Shown piece by piece: positions 37,056 to 48,673 of a stretch of DNA of 64,000 nt (positions within the stretch are counted from its first letter, which is position 1; each line of letters opens with the position of its first letter). A program made the translations under genes and the position numbers. Source of the stretch: CAVUCH01 sp963739995 (GTDB lineage: Bacteria > Acidobacteriota > Vicinamibacteria > Vicinamibacterales > JAENWD01); the NCBI GenBank assembly GCA_963739995.1, contig CAVUCH010000017.1:186001-250000 (forward strand), written 5' to 3'. Below the pieces are notes generated by a model that had not been told where the DNA came from, made no database searches, and was given only the letters and a program-made list of their open reading frames with translations.

Positions 37056-37856
37056 CTACTTCCACCGGCACAGGCGAGCCACGGATCCGATGTGCTTCGA
37101 AAACCCGTCGACGTGGAACTCGAGGGTGGCGGGTGGACCGTTGTGCGGTGTGAATCCGAACCGCATCGTGCGCGCGCGTGCGATCCGCCGCGCCAGCGAG
37201 ATACCGTCGGGTGCAAACAGGGCGTTGTGGTCTGGGGAGCCGGGCCATCGCTCGGCTGACGCGACATCGTCATCGAACCCGATCCGCACCGTGCGCCGGT
37301 CATCCAGTGGTTCGATGGCTGCTGGCAACTGCGTGAACACGAACGCCTCGGTGGTGTTCAAGAGGCAGCGCACGACGAGGACCGGACGCACGCGCGTCAT
37401 CCAGCCCGACGCCGTGTTCTCGGCTGGCAGCTCGAACGCGATGCTCCGTGGGTAATTGCTCACCCACCGCGCGCTGTTCGCATCCGTCCAGGAATGCACG
37501 GCGTGTGACGCGGCCGGCAGACCGCGAGCGGGCGTGACGGCCACGATGGACGCCTGGTCCACCGCCGCCGGGACAGTCCCGGCACCGCGGCCACCTGTTC
37601 CGATCACCGTCACGGCGATCACCGCAGCACAGCCGGCCGCGGCAAGGGCGGCCCATGTGTGCCACCGGCTCCACCCGTGCCGCGGGGGTTCGGCGCTCTC
37701 TGGTATCGAGACCTCAGCTTCGGGCGCAGCCACGCCGCGAGGCGTGTCCGCTGCCGGCATTGGTGCGGTCTCAGGCGCCCCGACGTGCCCCTCGCATGCA
37801 ACGCACAACGCGTCCGCACGATCGATGACCTGAGCACATTTCAGACAACGGGGCAT
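37056..37856 (-). CDS. Zinc-ribbon membrane protein with TagO-like C-terminal domain
   Basis: About 266 residues from ATG 37856. The N terminus has CLKCAQVIDRADALCVAC, two C-x2-C pairs forming a small zinc ribbon. A membrane helix (AALAAAGCAAVIAVTVIG) separates it from a C-terminal domain with RPVLVVRCLLNTTEAFVFTQ, RTVRIGFDDDVASAERWPG and the NALFAPDGISLARRIARART region. That pattern resembles TagO/VMAP-type proteins, some of which are linked to type VI secretion. No secretion genes are nearby, so only the domain resemblance is claimed. Confidence 0.72.
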   Translation of the reverse strand: MPRCLKCAQVIDRADALCVACEGHVGAPETAPMPAADTPRGVAAPEAEVSIPESAEPPRHGWSRWHTWAALAAAGCAAVIAVTVIGTGGRGAGTVPAAVDQASIVAVTPARGLPAASHAVHSWTDANSARWVSNYPRSIAFELPAENTASGWMTRVRPVLVVRCLLNTTEAFVFTQLPAAIEPLDDRRTVRIGFDDDVASAERWPGSPDHNALFAPDGISLARRIARARTMRFGFTPHNGPPATLEFHVDGFSKHIGSVARLCRWK

Positions 37857-38117
37857 GCGAGCGGCTCCTCTGTGGGCGAAGGCCGGTGCGGTCGCCACCC
37901 CGGTGCCTGGGCAAGGGCTACGCCACGGAAGAGTCGCTCACCTGTTCGTGTGGAATCATCAAGTTGCAGGCATTCTGCTGTCCGACAGACCCGGACGTCC
38001 CTACCGGAACCGCAATCGGAGTGACGGATCCGTCACCCCGGGGGGCTGGCGACGCCCTTGCACACTCTTTCGTGAACCAAAGGGCGAACACCATATCCCA
38101 ACTTCGGAGGACGACAC

Positions 38118-38627
38118 ATGGCCGTGCAGACGAAACATTCCGACATCCTTGCTGACGAAAACCGCCAGAAGCGCGAAGAGATCATCCAGCTGCTCACGAA
38201 GGCGTACTGGATGGAGATTGAGACCGTCATCAACTACGTCGCCAACTCGACCAATCCCGATGGAGTGCGTGCGCAGGAGATTATCGAATCGCTGGCCCAA
38301 GACGTCGAGGAGGAGCTCGGCCACGCGCGCAAGTTCGCGACGCGGATCAAGGAACTCTACGGTGTGGTGCCAGGATCGCTGGCGTTCAAGCCCGAGCAGC
38401 AGGCCCTTCAGCCGCCCGCCCACCAGACCGACATCGTGCACGTCATCAAGGGCGTCATGAAGGCAGAGCGTTCGGCGATTGGGTTCTACAACGAGCTCAT
38501 CGAGGCGGCGGACCAGGTAGATCCGGTCACGCAGGACATGGTCGTCGACATCCTGCGGGATGAGCAGGCGCACCTGCGCCTTTTCGAGGGCTTCCTCCGC
38601 GAGTATCAGGCAGAAGGCCGCGCGTAG
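38118..38627 (+). CDS. Ferritin-like diiron-type protein (bacterioferritin/Dps relative)
   Basis: 169 residues, preceded by CGGAGGACGAC. Four helices carry the ferritin-like ligand pattern: LTKAYWMEIETVINYVAN, VEEELGHARKFATRIKELYG with ExxH, MKAERSAIGFYNELIEAA, and LRDEQAHLRLFEGFLREYQ with a second ExxH. Length and layout fit a bacterioferritin-type domain protein able to bind two irons. No haem methionine or cage-specific motif was checked, so iron storage, peroxide detoxification or another diiron role are all possible. Monocistronic; the downstream hairpin at 38651 separates it from the kinase gene. Confidence 0.85.
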   Translation: MAVQTKHSDILADENRQKREEIIQLLTKAYWMEIETVINYVANSTNPDGVRAQEIIESLAQDVEEELGHARKFATRIKELYGVVPGSLAFKPEQQALQPPAHQTDIVHVIKGVMKAERSAIGFYNELIEAADQVDPVTQDMVVDILRDEQAHLRLFEGFLREYQAEGRA

Positions 38628-38650
38628 CGCGGTGTGGACGGGATGATTAT

Positions 38651-38684
38651 CCTGTGGGGCAGAGCTTCAGCACTGCCCCACAGG
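38651..38684. repeat. Perfect 12-bp inverted repeat with GCTTCAGC in the loop
   Basis: CCTGTGGGGCAG (38651-38662) and CTGCCCCACAGG (38673-38684) pair exactly around the loop AGCTTCAGCA. There is no T-run after it on either strand. The loop carries CTTCAG, the reverse complement of the CTGAAG found in the hairpins at 19870 and 58101. Confidence 0.85.
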
Positions 38685-38813
38685 CTGCTGCGACACCCCA
38701 AGACGACGCCGTTGCGATCAGCCAAAAAGCTAGTGTCGCCGCCCGTGCGGCCGCCCGAACCGGCGAACCCCTCGCGCAGTGATAGCATGAGCCGCTTTGC
38801 TGCAGCAGGTTTC

Positions 38814-41411
<2,598 letters not shown>

Positions 41412-41449
41412 CGGTGCCGGCGGCCGTCGCGACGCCATCGCGACGCTCG

Positions 41450-42175
41450 TCACTGTGCGACGGGTAGCGGCCCGAGCTCCACACGCCGGAACTCGACCTC
41501 CGCGCCCTCGGCCTGGATCGCGATTTTCCCGTGATCCGCGGTCGCGTTGACGCCGTTGTTCACAAGATCGCCGTTGACCCACACCGTCACCGAGCGCCCG
41601 CGCGCCTCGATCACCATCGTGTTCCATCCGCCCAACGGCTTCTCCGAGCCGTCGGTCAGGTTCAGGATGCGCCGCGCGTCGCCCTCGGCGCCGCCCCACT
41701 TCTCCCCCGCCTTGCGCGGCCGGCGCTTCTCCATATCGGCCACCTCGATGTTCTCCTGGATGCACCAGAAGTCACCGGCGTCTCCACTGTTCATCTGCAC
41801 CTCGATCGACTGCGGGAACATCTTGTAGAGCGCACGCGGCCGCGACGCGTGCACGAGGATGCCGCAGTTGCCCGGCTTGCCGGGAAAACGATACTCGGCT
41901 TCCAGCCGGTAATCGCGATAGGTGTCCTTGGTCACCAGATGCCCCTCCGGCTTGCCGAGACTGACGAGCATCCCGTTGCGGACAACGAAGCTGGCCGGTG
42001 CGTTCGGGTTGGTATCGCGCGCGGGCACGTCGGGCTCCCAGTTCGAGAGGTCCTTGCCGTTGAACAGTGGGATCTTGCGGTCGGGCGTGATAGGCGCGTC
42101 GGTCGCCGCGGCGCCCGCCCCGACGCTGGACCCGACCATCGACACGGCGAGCAGGAGAATCAGGATGCTGTGCAT
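41450..42175 (-). CDS. Exported DUF1080 (3-keto-disaccharide hydrolase-type) protein
   Basis: About 241 residues from ATG 42175, which directly precedes the signal peptide (SILILLLAVSMVGSSVGAGA). The single domain is DUF1080, a concanavalin-like lectin/glucanase fold: IPLFNGKDLSNWEPDVP, FVVRNGMLVSLGKPEGHLVT, RLEAEYRFPGKPGNCGILVH and WNTMVIEARGRSVTVWVNG. Some members hydrolyse 3-keto-glycosides; others are uncharacterised. Together with ThuA and GH130-like neighbours it hints at extracytoplasmic sugar processing. Confidence 0.88.
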   Translation of the reverse strand: MHSILILLLAVSMVGSSVGAGAAATDAPITPDRKIPLFNGKDLSNWEPDVPARDTNPNAPASFVVRNGMLVSLGKPEGHLVTKDTYRDYRLEAEYRFPGKPGNCGILVHASRPRALYKMFPQSIEVQMNSGDAGDFWCIQENIEVADMEKRRPRKAGEKWGGAEGDARRILNLTDGSEKPLGGWNTMVIEARGRSVTVWVNGDLVNNGVNATADHGKIAIQAEGAEVEFRRVELGPLPVAQ

Positions 42176-42266
42176 GGTGCGAAAGCCTAGCATATGGCGC
42201 CCGGTCATCAGGCTCGATCGCGCCTCCATTGGATCGCTACACTTCGATGCGCCCGATGGCGCTGAT

Positions 42267-42629
42267 TCAGTCGAAGACGATCCTCGGATTCGAGCCGCCT
42301 CTGGCAAACAGCGAGGAATCGTCCGCTAGTGCTATCGCCACGACGTACTCGTGGACACCATCACCGTCAGACCTCGTGATGATACGGTCTCTGTCGCCGG
42401 GGCTCTTCGCCTTCTGGAGCGGCAGCTCAGCTCCGCCATCCACGATCCCGCCCGGAAACCGCAGGACTACGCGGACGTCGCTGAGGTTCCGCACACGAAC
42501 CTCGTCTCCGGCACTTACGGCGAGCACGGGAGGCACCACGACAAACCCGAACGAATCGCGTAGAACGAACACATGCGCTCTGGGCGGAGGCGCAGCGCTT
42601 CCGGTATCTTCAGTGCTCTCTGGTGTCAT
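42267..42629 (-). CDS. Small protein of unknown function, cupredoxin-like pattern
   Basis: 120 residues whose ATG overlaps the stop of the kinase-TPR gene (ATGA), implying translational coupling. It has no signal peptide. A strand-rich pattern, FVLRDSFGFVVVPPVLAVSA followed by DEVRVRNLSDVRVVLRFPGG and a C-terminal VHEYVVAIALADDSS, resembles the beta-sandwich of cupredoxin-like domains, but the copper-binding cysteine is absent. It may bind or modulate the adjacent kinase; this is inferred from position only. Confidence 0.65.
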   Translation of the reverse strand: MTPESTEDTGSAAPPPRAHVFVLRDSFGFVVVPPVLAVSAGDEVRVRNLSDVRVVLRFPGGIVDGGAELPLQKAKSPGDRDRIITRSDGDGVHEYVVAIALADDSSLFARGGSNPRIVFD

Positions 42630-45340
42630 GGCGTCGTCCTTTCACGTGATTTGCCGGTTGTAGCCGTCGGTTCGGGGACCAAGGGTGTGACGAGCTTCGC
42701 GTACCGGGGATCGGCGCGCAGCCGCTCCAACCCCGTGTCGCTCTCGATTTCGAGCCGGTCGTAGCCGGCGCTGAGCGCCGCGCCAATCGCCGCCAGCGCC
42801 GCGTCGCGCTCCCCGACGGCCTCGTAGCCCGTCGCGGCGGTATAGGCGACGTCGCCGTCGGTCGGGGCCAGACGCCGTGCCTCTGCGAGCAGCGGCCGCG
42901 CGACATCTGCTTTGCCCAACATGGCATGGCAGTCCCCCAGCTCCACGAGGACCTTCGGGTTCTTGCGGATCGATCGCCACGCTCCTCATCGAGCAGACGA
43001 AGGGCGGTCTCCAATGCCGCACCGGCGCGGTGGCGTTCACCAGGCGCATGGCGATATGCGTCGCCAAGGTTCTTCCAGACGCGGTAGTCGCGAGGCGACG
43101 CCACCGTCGCGCGCTCGAACGTTCGCGCCGCTGCCGCGTACTGCCGCTTCACCCGGAACTGCAGCCACCCGAGATTCGAGAGGGCGAGGCCGTACGGCCC
43201 ATCGAGTGAGCGCCTTGTAGAGGGTGGCCTCAGCGTCCGCCCATCGTCGCTGGAACAGGTACGTCGCGCCCAGATTCGAGAGCAGTCGCGGATTGCCAGG
43301 GGCAATCTCGAGGCCTCGCTGAGCACGCGCTCTGCTTCATCGAATCGCCCGCGGCGCATCAGGAAGGCCGCAAGCTGGCTGTGAGCCACCCACGAACCGG
43401 GGTCGAGCTCCACGCTCTTCCGATGAGCAGCCTCGGCCTTTTCGAACTGGGCCGCCCGGAGATATGCGATGCCGAGTTCGCGATACGCATCGCTGCCGGC
43501 AGGGTTGCGCCGGATAGCCTCGTTGAAGGCGGCCTCTGCCCCCGCCATGTCCCCCTGGGCCGCGCGAACCATGCCGAACGTGGTCCATGCGGCCGGGCGG
43601 GTGTCATCGAGTCGCCAGAGCCCGGGCGGACGATTGGCTCGCGAGTGTCAGGTCGTCTGCCCGTCTCGTCAGCCGGAACAGCCGCAAGCGCGCGTCGGCG
43701 AGTCCGGCATGAGCGGCGGCATACCGCGGGTCCCGTCGACCGCCTTGTTGAACAGGTCGATGGCCCGCTCGAGGCTGGCCTGCTGGTCGATGCGCTCGAG
43801 GGCGCTGCGAGCCTGCTCGTACGGCGTCGCCCCCTGCGCCTGGGCGAACAGCACTCCCGCCGCCGGAACCGCGCTGGCCGTTTCCCGCCAGGCCCGTGCA
43901 TCGTCGGGAGCGAGCTCCAGGTCCAGGAGCCGCGCGAGGGCCTCGACAATCGACTCCGGTGCGAAGTTGGCGGCGCTGAACCTGCGTGTGTCGCCGCGCA
44001 GCTGCCGGACCGCCGCGGTGTCCGAAACGCCGATGGTGACCAGACGATCGCTGCCCGCGTCGTGCACGCTGATGGTGACCGCCAGGTTCGCGCCAAGAGC
44101 CCGTCGGGCGGCGCTCGGCGAGCGGGCGCCCGCGTCGAGCACCTCGGCCGCGGGGACGACAATCAGGCGACTGCGGAACCGCTGCAGCTCTGCGACCCTG
44201 CCGGTCACGTATTCCTGCAGGCCCGGACAGCACGCCGCGCCAGCTGACACCTGGTCACCCGTCGACGGGCAGTACGGCCAGCCGCATCTCGGCGGGCAGC
44301 GGTAAGAAACCATCTGCCCAACGGTCCACTGGTGGCGTACGCCAGCAGCGCGAGCGCAAGGCCCGTCGCCGCGACCGCCGCCATCCGCCACGCGCGCTGG
44401 GCACGCGCACGCGGTCGCCGGGCGGGCCGCCCCGCTGCCCGCCGTCGAGGCATCTTGCGAAAGGCGATCACGCACCTGCCGCAGTTCGCGTGCGAGGTCC
44501 ATCGTGGAGGCAAACCGCGCGCGCGGATCCTTGGCCAGGCATCGCTCGACGACTCTCAGGGCAGCCGGCGGAAAGTCGCTGCGCGGTGGCGGCGATCGGT
44601 TCGGGCTCCGTTTCGATGATGGCCGCAAGCGTCTGGACGACGGACGGTCCGCGGAAGGGCGGACGGCCCGTGGCCATCTCGTAGGCCATCACGCCCATCG
44701 CGAACTGATCCGCGTGGAAATCGGCGTGCTCGCCGCGCGCCTGCTCGGGGGACATGTACGCGGCGGTGCCGACCAGCGCGCCCACGACGGTGTCTGGCGA
44801 CAGTGCCGTGTCCTCGGTGTCGGCCCGCGTCTCCGCGGGATTCACCCCGTGCACGCCGCCGCGCAGCTTGGCCAGACCGAAGTCCAGGATCTTCACGAAC
44901 CCGTCGGCCGTGACCATCACATTCTCCGGCTTGAGATCGCGATGCACGATCCCGGCGGCGTGCGCCTTGCCCATGCCGTCGGCGAGCTGCGAAGCAATAT
45001 CCAGAATCTGTCGGACCGGTAACGGCGCCTCCTGCAGCAGCGCGCGCAGGGTGTGTCCCTGGACGTACTCCATCACGATGTACGGCGGCCCGCCCGGCAT
45101 GGTGCCGATCTCATGGATCGTGATGATGTTGGGATGGTTCAGGGACGAGGCGGTCCGTGCCTCCTGCCCGAAGCGCGCGAGGCGCTCGGGACTGTTGGCA
45201 AAAGCCTGCGGGAGGAACTTGATGGCGACATCGCGGTGCAGGTCGCCGTCGCGGGCGCGGTACACTTCGCCCATACCCCCGATGCCGAGCAGCTCGAGGA
45301 TCTCGTACCGGCTGATTCGCGTCCCCGTGAGCGTTGACAT
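42626..45340 (-). pseudogene. Ser/Thr kinase with TolB-like and TPR domains, about nine frame breaks
   Basis: The kinase domain from ATG 45340 is intact: GIGGMGEVYRARD, VAIKFLP, HRDLKPENV, ILDFGLA and AYMSPEQARG. Beyond it coding continues as recognisable segments in changing frames: RSDFPPAALRVVERCLAKDP, a membrane helix MAAVAATGLALALLAYATS, a TolB-like region (MRLAVLPVDG, DQVSAGAACCPGLQEYV), then TPR repeats (MAGAEAAFNEAIRRNPAGSD, LALSNLGWLQF, VELGDCHAMLGKADVARP). Frame changes fall near 44590, 44450, 44307, 44267, 43735, 43628, 43310, 43205 and 42985. The residues themselves look well conserved, so either the locus decayed very recently or the assembly is poor here. Repaired length is about 900 residues. 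Confidence 0.82.
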
Positions 45341-45597
45341 ACGTGCCGTCTTCCATCGCGCACGTCTTGCGCCACCCGCGATTCTTCGGTCCGATGGCGT
45401 TGGCCGTCACGCGGCCTCGTCGAGCCGCGCCGATCACCGGAGGACCCGGGGACCCCGGAGAATACATCAACCTCTGCAGGTGCAACAAGGGACCGAACGA
45501 GGCGGGGTCCCCACCGCACGCTGCCCAACGCCGAGCGCCCAGCGCCCAGCTCCCACCGACGGGGTCCGCCGCCTGCCACGTGCTAGTGTGAGAAGCC
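45341..45597. other. Divergent intergenic region with heptamer repeats
   Basis: The space between the kinase-TPR gene and the AsmA-like gene holds a short heptamer tract at about 45523-45557 (AGCGCCC/GCCCAAC/GCTCCCA variants). It must contain both promoters. No other structured element was recognised. Confidence 0.55.
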
Positions 45598-47211
45598 GTG
45601 CCTGCCCCAGCTGAACGCGCTGACTTCCCTCGCCCCCGGAGGCGTACCGGTCTCCTGGTTGCCGGTTCGCTGTTGGCGATCTGTGGCGTCATCGTGTTGT
45701 CGTTTCTGTCGGGCGCTTCGCCGCACGTGCGCGACCGGATCGTGGCGGCGCTGAACGGCAGGTTCGAGAGCCAGGTGGACCTGGAGACCCTTCAGATCGC
45801 CATCTTCCCGGCACCGCAAGTGAGTGGCACAGGGCTGGTTTTGCGACACAACGGCCGCACCGATGTGGAACCGCTCATCACGGTCCGGTCGTTTGCGGGG
45901 CGCGCCGGGATTGCCGGTCTACTCGCGACGCCGCTCTCAATGCGCAGCGTGGACCTGGACGCGCTCACGATTCATGTGCCGCCCGGCGGCGTGCACACCG
46001 GCGCGCGTCCGGCACCGGCGCCAGGCACGCGGACCCGGTCCGATGGGGGCGGCGCACAGCCGCGATCGCGCGTGCCTTCGCTGGTCGTGGGCCGGATCAC
46101 GGCCAGGGAGGCGCGCGTCGACATCGCGTCGCGTGACGCGCGGAAGGCTCCGCGACGGTTCGACATCCACAATCTCGTGATGGACGGGTTCCGGCCCGAT
46201 GCGCCGGCGGGCTTCACCGCGTCCGTCACGAATCCGGTGCCCCGCGGCAACATCGAGACGAGCGGCGAGTTCGGCCCCTGGATCGCGGAGGATCCGGCGA
46301 AGACCGCGGTGCGCGGCCGCTACGCGTTCAGGGATGCGAACCTCGACACGATCAAGGGCCTGGGCGGCATTCTCACCTCCCTCGGCGAGTACGGCGGGGT
46401 GTTGGAGCGCATTGCCGTGAGTGGTCACACCGACACGCCCGAGTTCCAGTTGGACAGCGGGCGCAGCCCCGTTCCGCTGAAGACCCGGTTTCGCGCCGTA
46501 GTGGATGGCACCAACGGCGACACCGTGCTCGAGAGCGTCGATGGCGTGCTCGCTGAAACCCCCATCCACGCCCGCGGGGCCATCGTCCGCGACAAGGGCG
46601 CCAAGGGGCGGAGCATCTCGCTCGACGTATCGATCGACGGCGGCCGCATGGAAGACGTCCTGCGATTGGCGGTGGACAGCGCGCAGCCGCCGTTGACGGG
46701 GCGTGTCTCGGTCGAGAGCAGGGTCCTGGTGCCTGCCGGGGACGGGCGGGTGATTGACCGCTTGCAGCTCGATGGACGATTCACGCTTGCACACGCGCGG
46801 TTCACGAACTATGACGTCCAGAATCGCATCACCATGCTGAGTCGCCGGGCCCGTGGCAAAACCGGTAGTGCGGATGGTGCGAGCGTGGTGTCGAACCTTC
46901 ACGGCGACTTCGTGCTGCGTGATGGGGTGCTCCGTCTGTCCCGCCTGGCGTTCGCCGTGCCGGGCGCCGTCGTGCGGCTGGATGGTACCTATGCGCTGAG
47001 GACGCAGACGATGGAGTTCACGGGCGACCTGCTGCTGGATGCAACGCTCGCCGAAACCACGTCGGGCACGAAGGCGATCCTGGGGAAGATTTTCCAGCCG
47101 CTGTTCCGCGGGCCCAAAGGCGGTACCAGCCTGCCCATCAAGGTGACCGGTACACGCGACAAGCCGCAGTTCGGCCTGGACGTGAAGCGCGCACTCACCC
47201 CTGGTGACTGA
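45598..47211 (+). CDS. AsmA-like envelope protein
   Basis: 537 residues with a GTG start at 45598. One N-terminal membrane helix (GLLVAGSLLAICGVIVLSFL) anchors a long beta-rich domain. VRDRIVAALNGRFESQVDLE near residue 45 and VDLDALTIHVPPGG fit the AsmA N-terminal pattern, and the C terminus (MEFTGDLLLDATLAETTSGT, KAILGKIFQPLF, LPIKVTGTRDKPQFGLDVKR) matches the AsmA C-terminal region. AsmA-like proteins bridge inner and outer membranes and influence lipid transport or outer-membrane assembly. The methyltransferase gene follows after 26 bases on the same strand. Confidence 0.85.
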   Translation: MPAPAERADFPRPRRRTGLLVAGSLLAICGVIVLSFLSGASPHVRDRIVAALNGRFESQVDLETLQIAIFPAPQVSGTGLVLRHNGRTDVEPLITVRSFAGRAGIAGLLATPLSMRSVDLDALTIHVPPGGVHTGARPAPAPGTRTRSDGGGAQPRSRVPSLVVGRITAREARVDIASRDARKAPRRFDIHNLVMDGFRPDAPAGFTASVTNPVPRGNIETSGEFGPWIAEDPAKTAVRGRYAFRDANLDTIKGLGGILTSLGEYGGVLERIAVSGHTDTPEFQLDSGRSPVPLKTRFRAVVDGTNGDTVLESVDGVLAETPIHARGAIVRDKGAKGRSISLDVSIDGGRMEDVLRLAVDSAQPPLTGRVSVESRVLVPAGDGRVIDRLQLDGRFTLAHARFTNYDVQNRITMLSRRARGKTGSADGASVVSNLHGDFVLRDGVLRLSRLAFAVPGAVVRLDGTYALRTQTMEFTGDLLLDATLAETTSGTKAILGKIFQPLFRGPKGGTSLPIKVTGTRDKPQFGLDVKRALTPGD

Positions 47212-47237
47212 CACCGCCTGAGGGGACACCTGATTCA

Positions 47238-47942
47238 ATGAGCGACACGCGCAACTCGTCGGCCACCAACCTCTGGAACTCCACCGAGCATGCGCTTGCC
47301 TACCTGCGACGGGCCAGGGAGATCCCGCGCCGCGTGGAGGGGGAGACGGCCTTGATCGAGTGCCTGCCGCCGGTCGTGCGGCGCGTCCTCGATCTGGGCA
47401 GCGGCGACGGCCACCTGCTCGCCCTCGTGCTCGCGGCCAGGGCAGGTGCCGAGGGGGTCGCACTGGACTTCTCACCGGCCATGCTGGAGCGGTCACGCGC
47501 GCGGTTCGCAGGCCGCGCCTGCGTGGCGATCGTCGAGCACAATCTCGATGACCCGCTGCCCGACCTCGGAAGGTTCGATGCGGTCGTCTCGTGCTTCGCC
47601 ATCCACCACGTGTCGCACGCGCGCAAGCGCGCGCTCTATGCGGAGGTGTTCGACGCGCTGGAGCCGGGCGGTGTGTTCTGCAACCTGGAACACGTCGCGT
47701 CTCCGACCGTGCGCCTGCACGAGGAGTTCCTCGCCGCGCTCGGCGTGTCACCTGCCGACGAGGACCCATCGAACAAGCTCCTCGACGTCCACACGCAGCT
47801 CGAATGGCTGCGCGCGCTTCGCTTCGAGGACGTGGACTGCCACTGGAAGTGGCGGGAGCTGGCGCTGCTGGCCGCGGTGAAGGGGGCGGCCTTCAGGCTC
47901 GCCCCTCCAGGCTCCGAGCTTCAGGGCCGCCCATCGCTTTAG
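47238..47942 (+). CDS. Class I SAM-dependent methyltransferase
   Basis: 234 residues. Motif I is VRRVLDLGSGDGHLLALVLA, followed by the acidic GVALDFSPAMLERSRARF. FDAVVSCFAIHHVSHARKRA is motif II and ALEPGGVFCNLEHV motif III. The layout matches Methyltransf_25/11-type enzymes similar to trans-aconitate or ubiquinone-type methyltransferases; the substrate is unknown. It follows the AsmA-like gene by 26 bases. The hairpin-repeat cluster lies immediately downstream. Confidence 0.87.
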   Translation: MSDTRNSSATNLWNSTEHALAYLRRAREIPRRVEGETALIECLPPVVRRVLDLGSGDGHLLALVLAARAGAEGVALDFSPAMLERSRARFAGRACVAIVEHNLDDPLPDLGRFDAVVSCFAIHHVSHARKRALYAEVFDALEPGGVFCNLEHVASPTVRLHEEFLAALGVSPADEDPSNKLLDVHTQLEWLRALRFEDVDCHWKWRELALLAAVKGAAFRLAPPGSELQGRPSL

Positions 47943-47980
47943 CTCGGCGCGGCGAACGAAGCAGCGACGTGGCCGGAATC

Positions 47981-48087
47981 GAGATCGGGAGGTGTTTGCT
48001 GGGGGCTGAGATCGGGAGGTGTTTGCAGGTACTGCACTCCCGGCGGGGTGCATGGAAGATCCTGCAAACACCTCCCGATCTCAGCCC
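47981..48087. repeat. Cluster of GAGATCGGGAGGTGTTT elements with a perfect 27-bp hairpin
   Basis: Three copies of the core occur: direct copies at 47981 and 48008 and an inverted copy ending near 48083. The second and third form a perfect 27-bp stem: 48003-48029 with 48061-48087 (arm begins GGGCTGAGATCGGGAGG) around a 31-base loop. The same core forms the 22-bp hairpin at 32209. The cluster lies between the convergent ends of the methyltransferase and DinB genes. Confidence 0.95.
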
Positions 48088-48100
48088 GGAGCCGGTCCAA

Positions 48101-48577
48101 TCAGTTCCGCTCGTAGAACGGCGGCGGCTCCTTCCCCAGCGCCCGGAGGTACACGTAACCCTGCCCGCGGTGGTGAATCTCGTTGTCGACGACGTACAGA
48201 ATGAGCTCGTGGAGCACCCCGGTGTACTGGCCGAACGCCGTGAGTGTCTGGCTGAACCGCTCCGGTGGAATCCGCCCCCACAGAGTGTTCAGCTCCTCGG
48301 TGCTCTCATCCCACCGTCGCAGAATGTCCGCCTTCGGCTGCGCATCGCGCGCCTGAAAGATGGCCCAATCTCCCGAGGCAGCACCTCGCACCATCGGCAC
48401 GGCCATCGAGAGCATCTCGAGGGCCAGCATGCCGAAGGGGCGCATCCCGCCAACGGAGAACGTGAACAGCTGATCCTCGGGGAAGGCGTCGATGACGCGT
48501 CGCGTGAGCCGGCGATGTCCCTGCCAGTGCGACAGAAGGGCATCTGGAGTCATAAACGGCATGGATTCGGTTGACAT
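48101..48577 (-). CDS. DinB-family protein
   Basis: 158 residues from ATG 48577, behind a strong AGGAGG. The four-helix DinB pattern is seen in LLSHWQGHRRLTRRVIDAFP, FGMLALEMLSMAVPMVRGAA and the C-terminal LYVVDNEIHHRGQGYVYLRA. The C-terminal histidine pair is present, but the central helix has methionine/leucine where relatives carry the first metal histidine, so metal binding may be altered. It is the third DinB protein in the window. Confidence 0.85.
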   Translation of the reverse strand: MSTESMPFMTPDALLSHWQGHRRLTRRVIDAFPEDQLFTFSVGGMRPFGMLALEMLSMAVPMVRGAASGDWAIFQARDAQPKADILRRWDESTEELNTLWGRIPPERFSQTLTAFGQYTGVLHELILYVVDNEIHHRGQGYVYLRALGKEPPPFYERN

Positions 48578-48673
48578 CTGACCTCCTGAAGCGGCCAGGT
48601 GCAAGAGACATCCCCACCCAGCTGCAGGCCCGTCACTTGCCGGACCGGGCCACTCGCCTCAGCCGGCGGGCGA

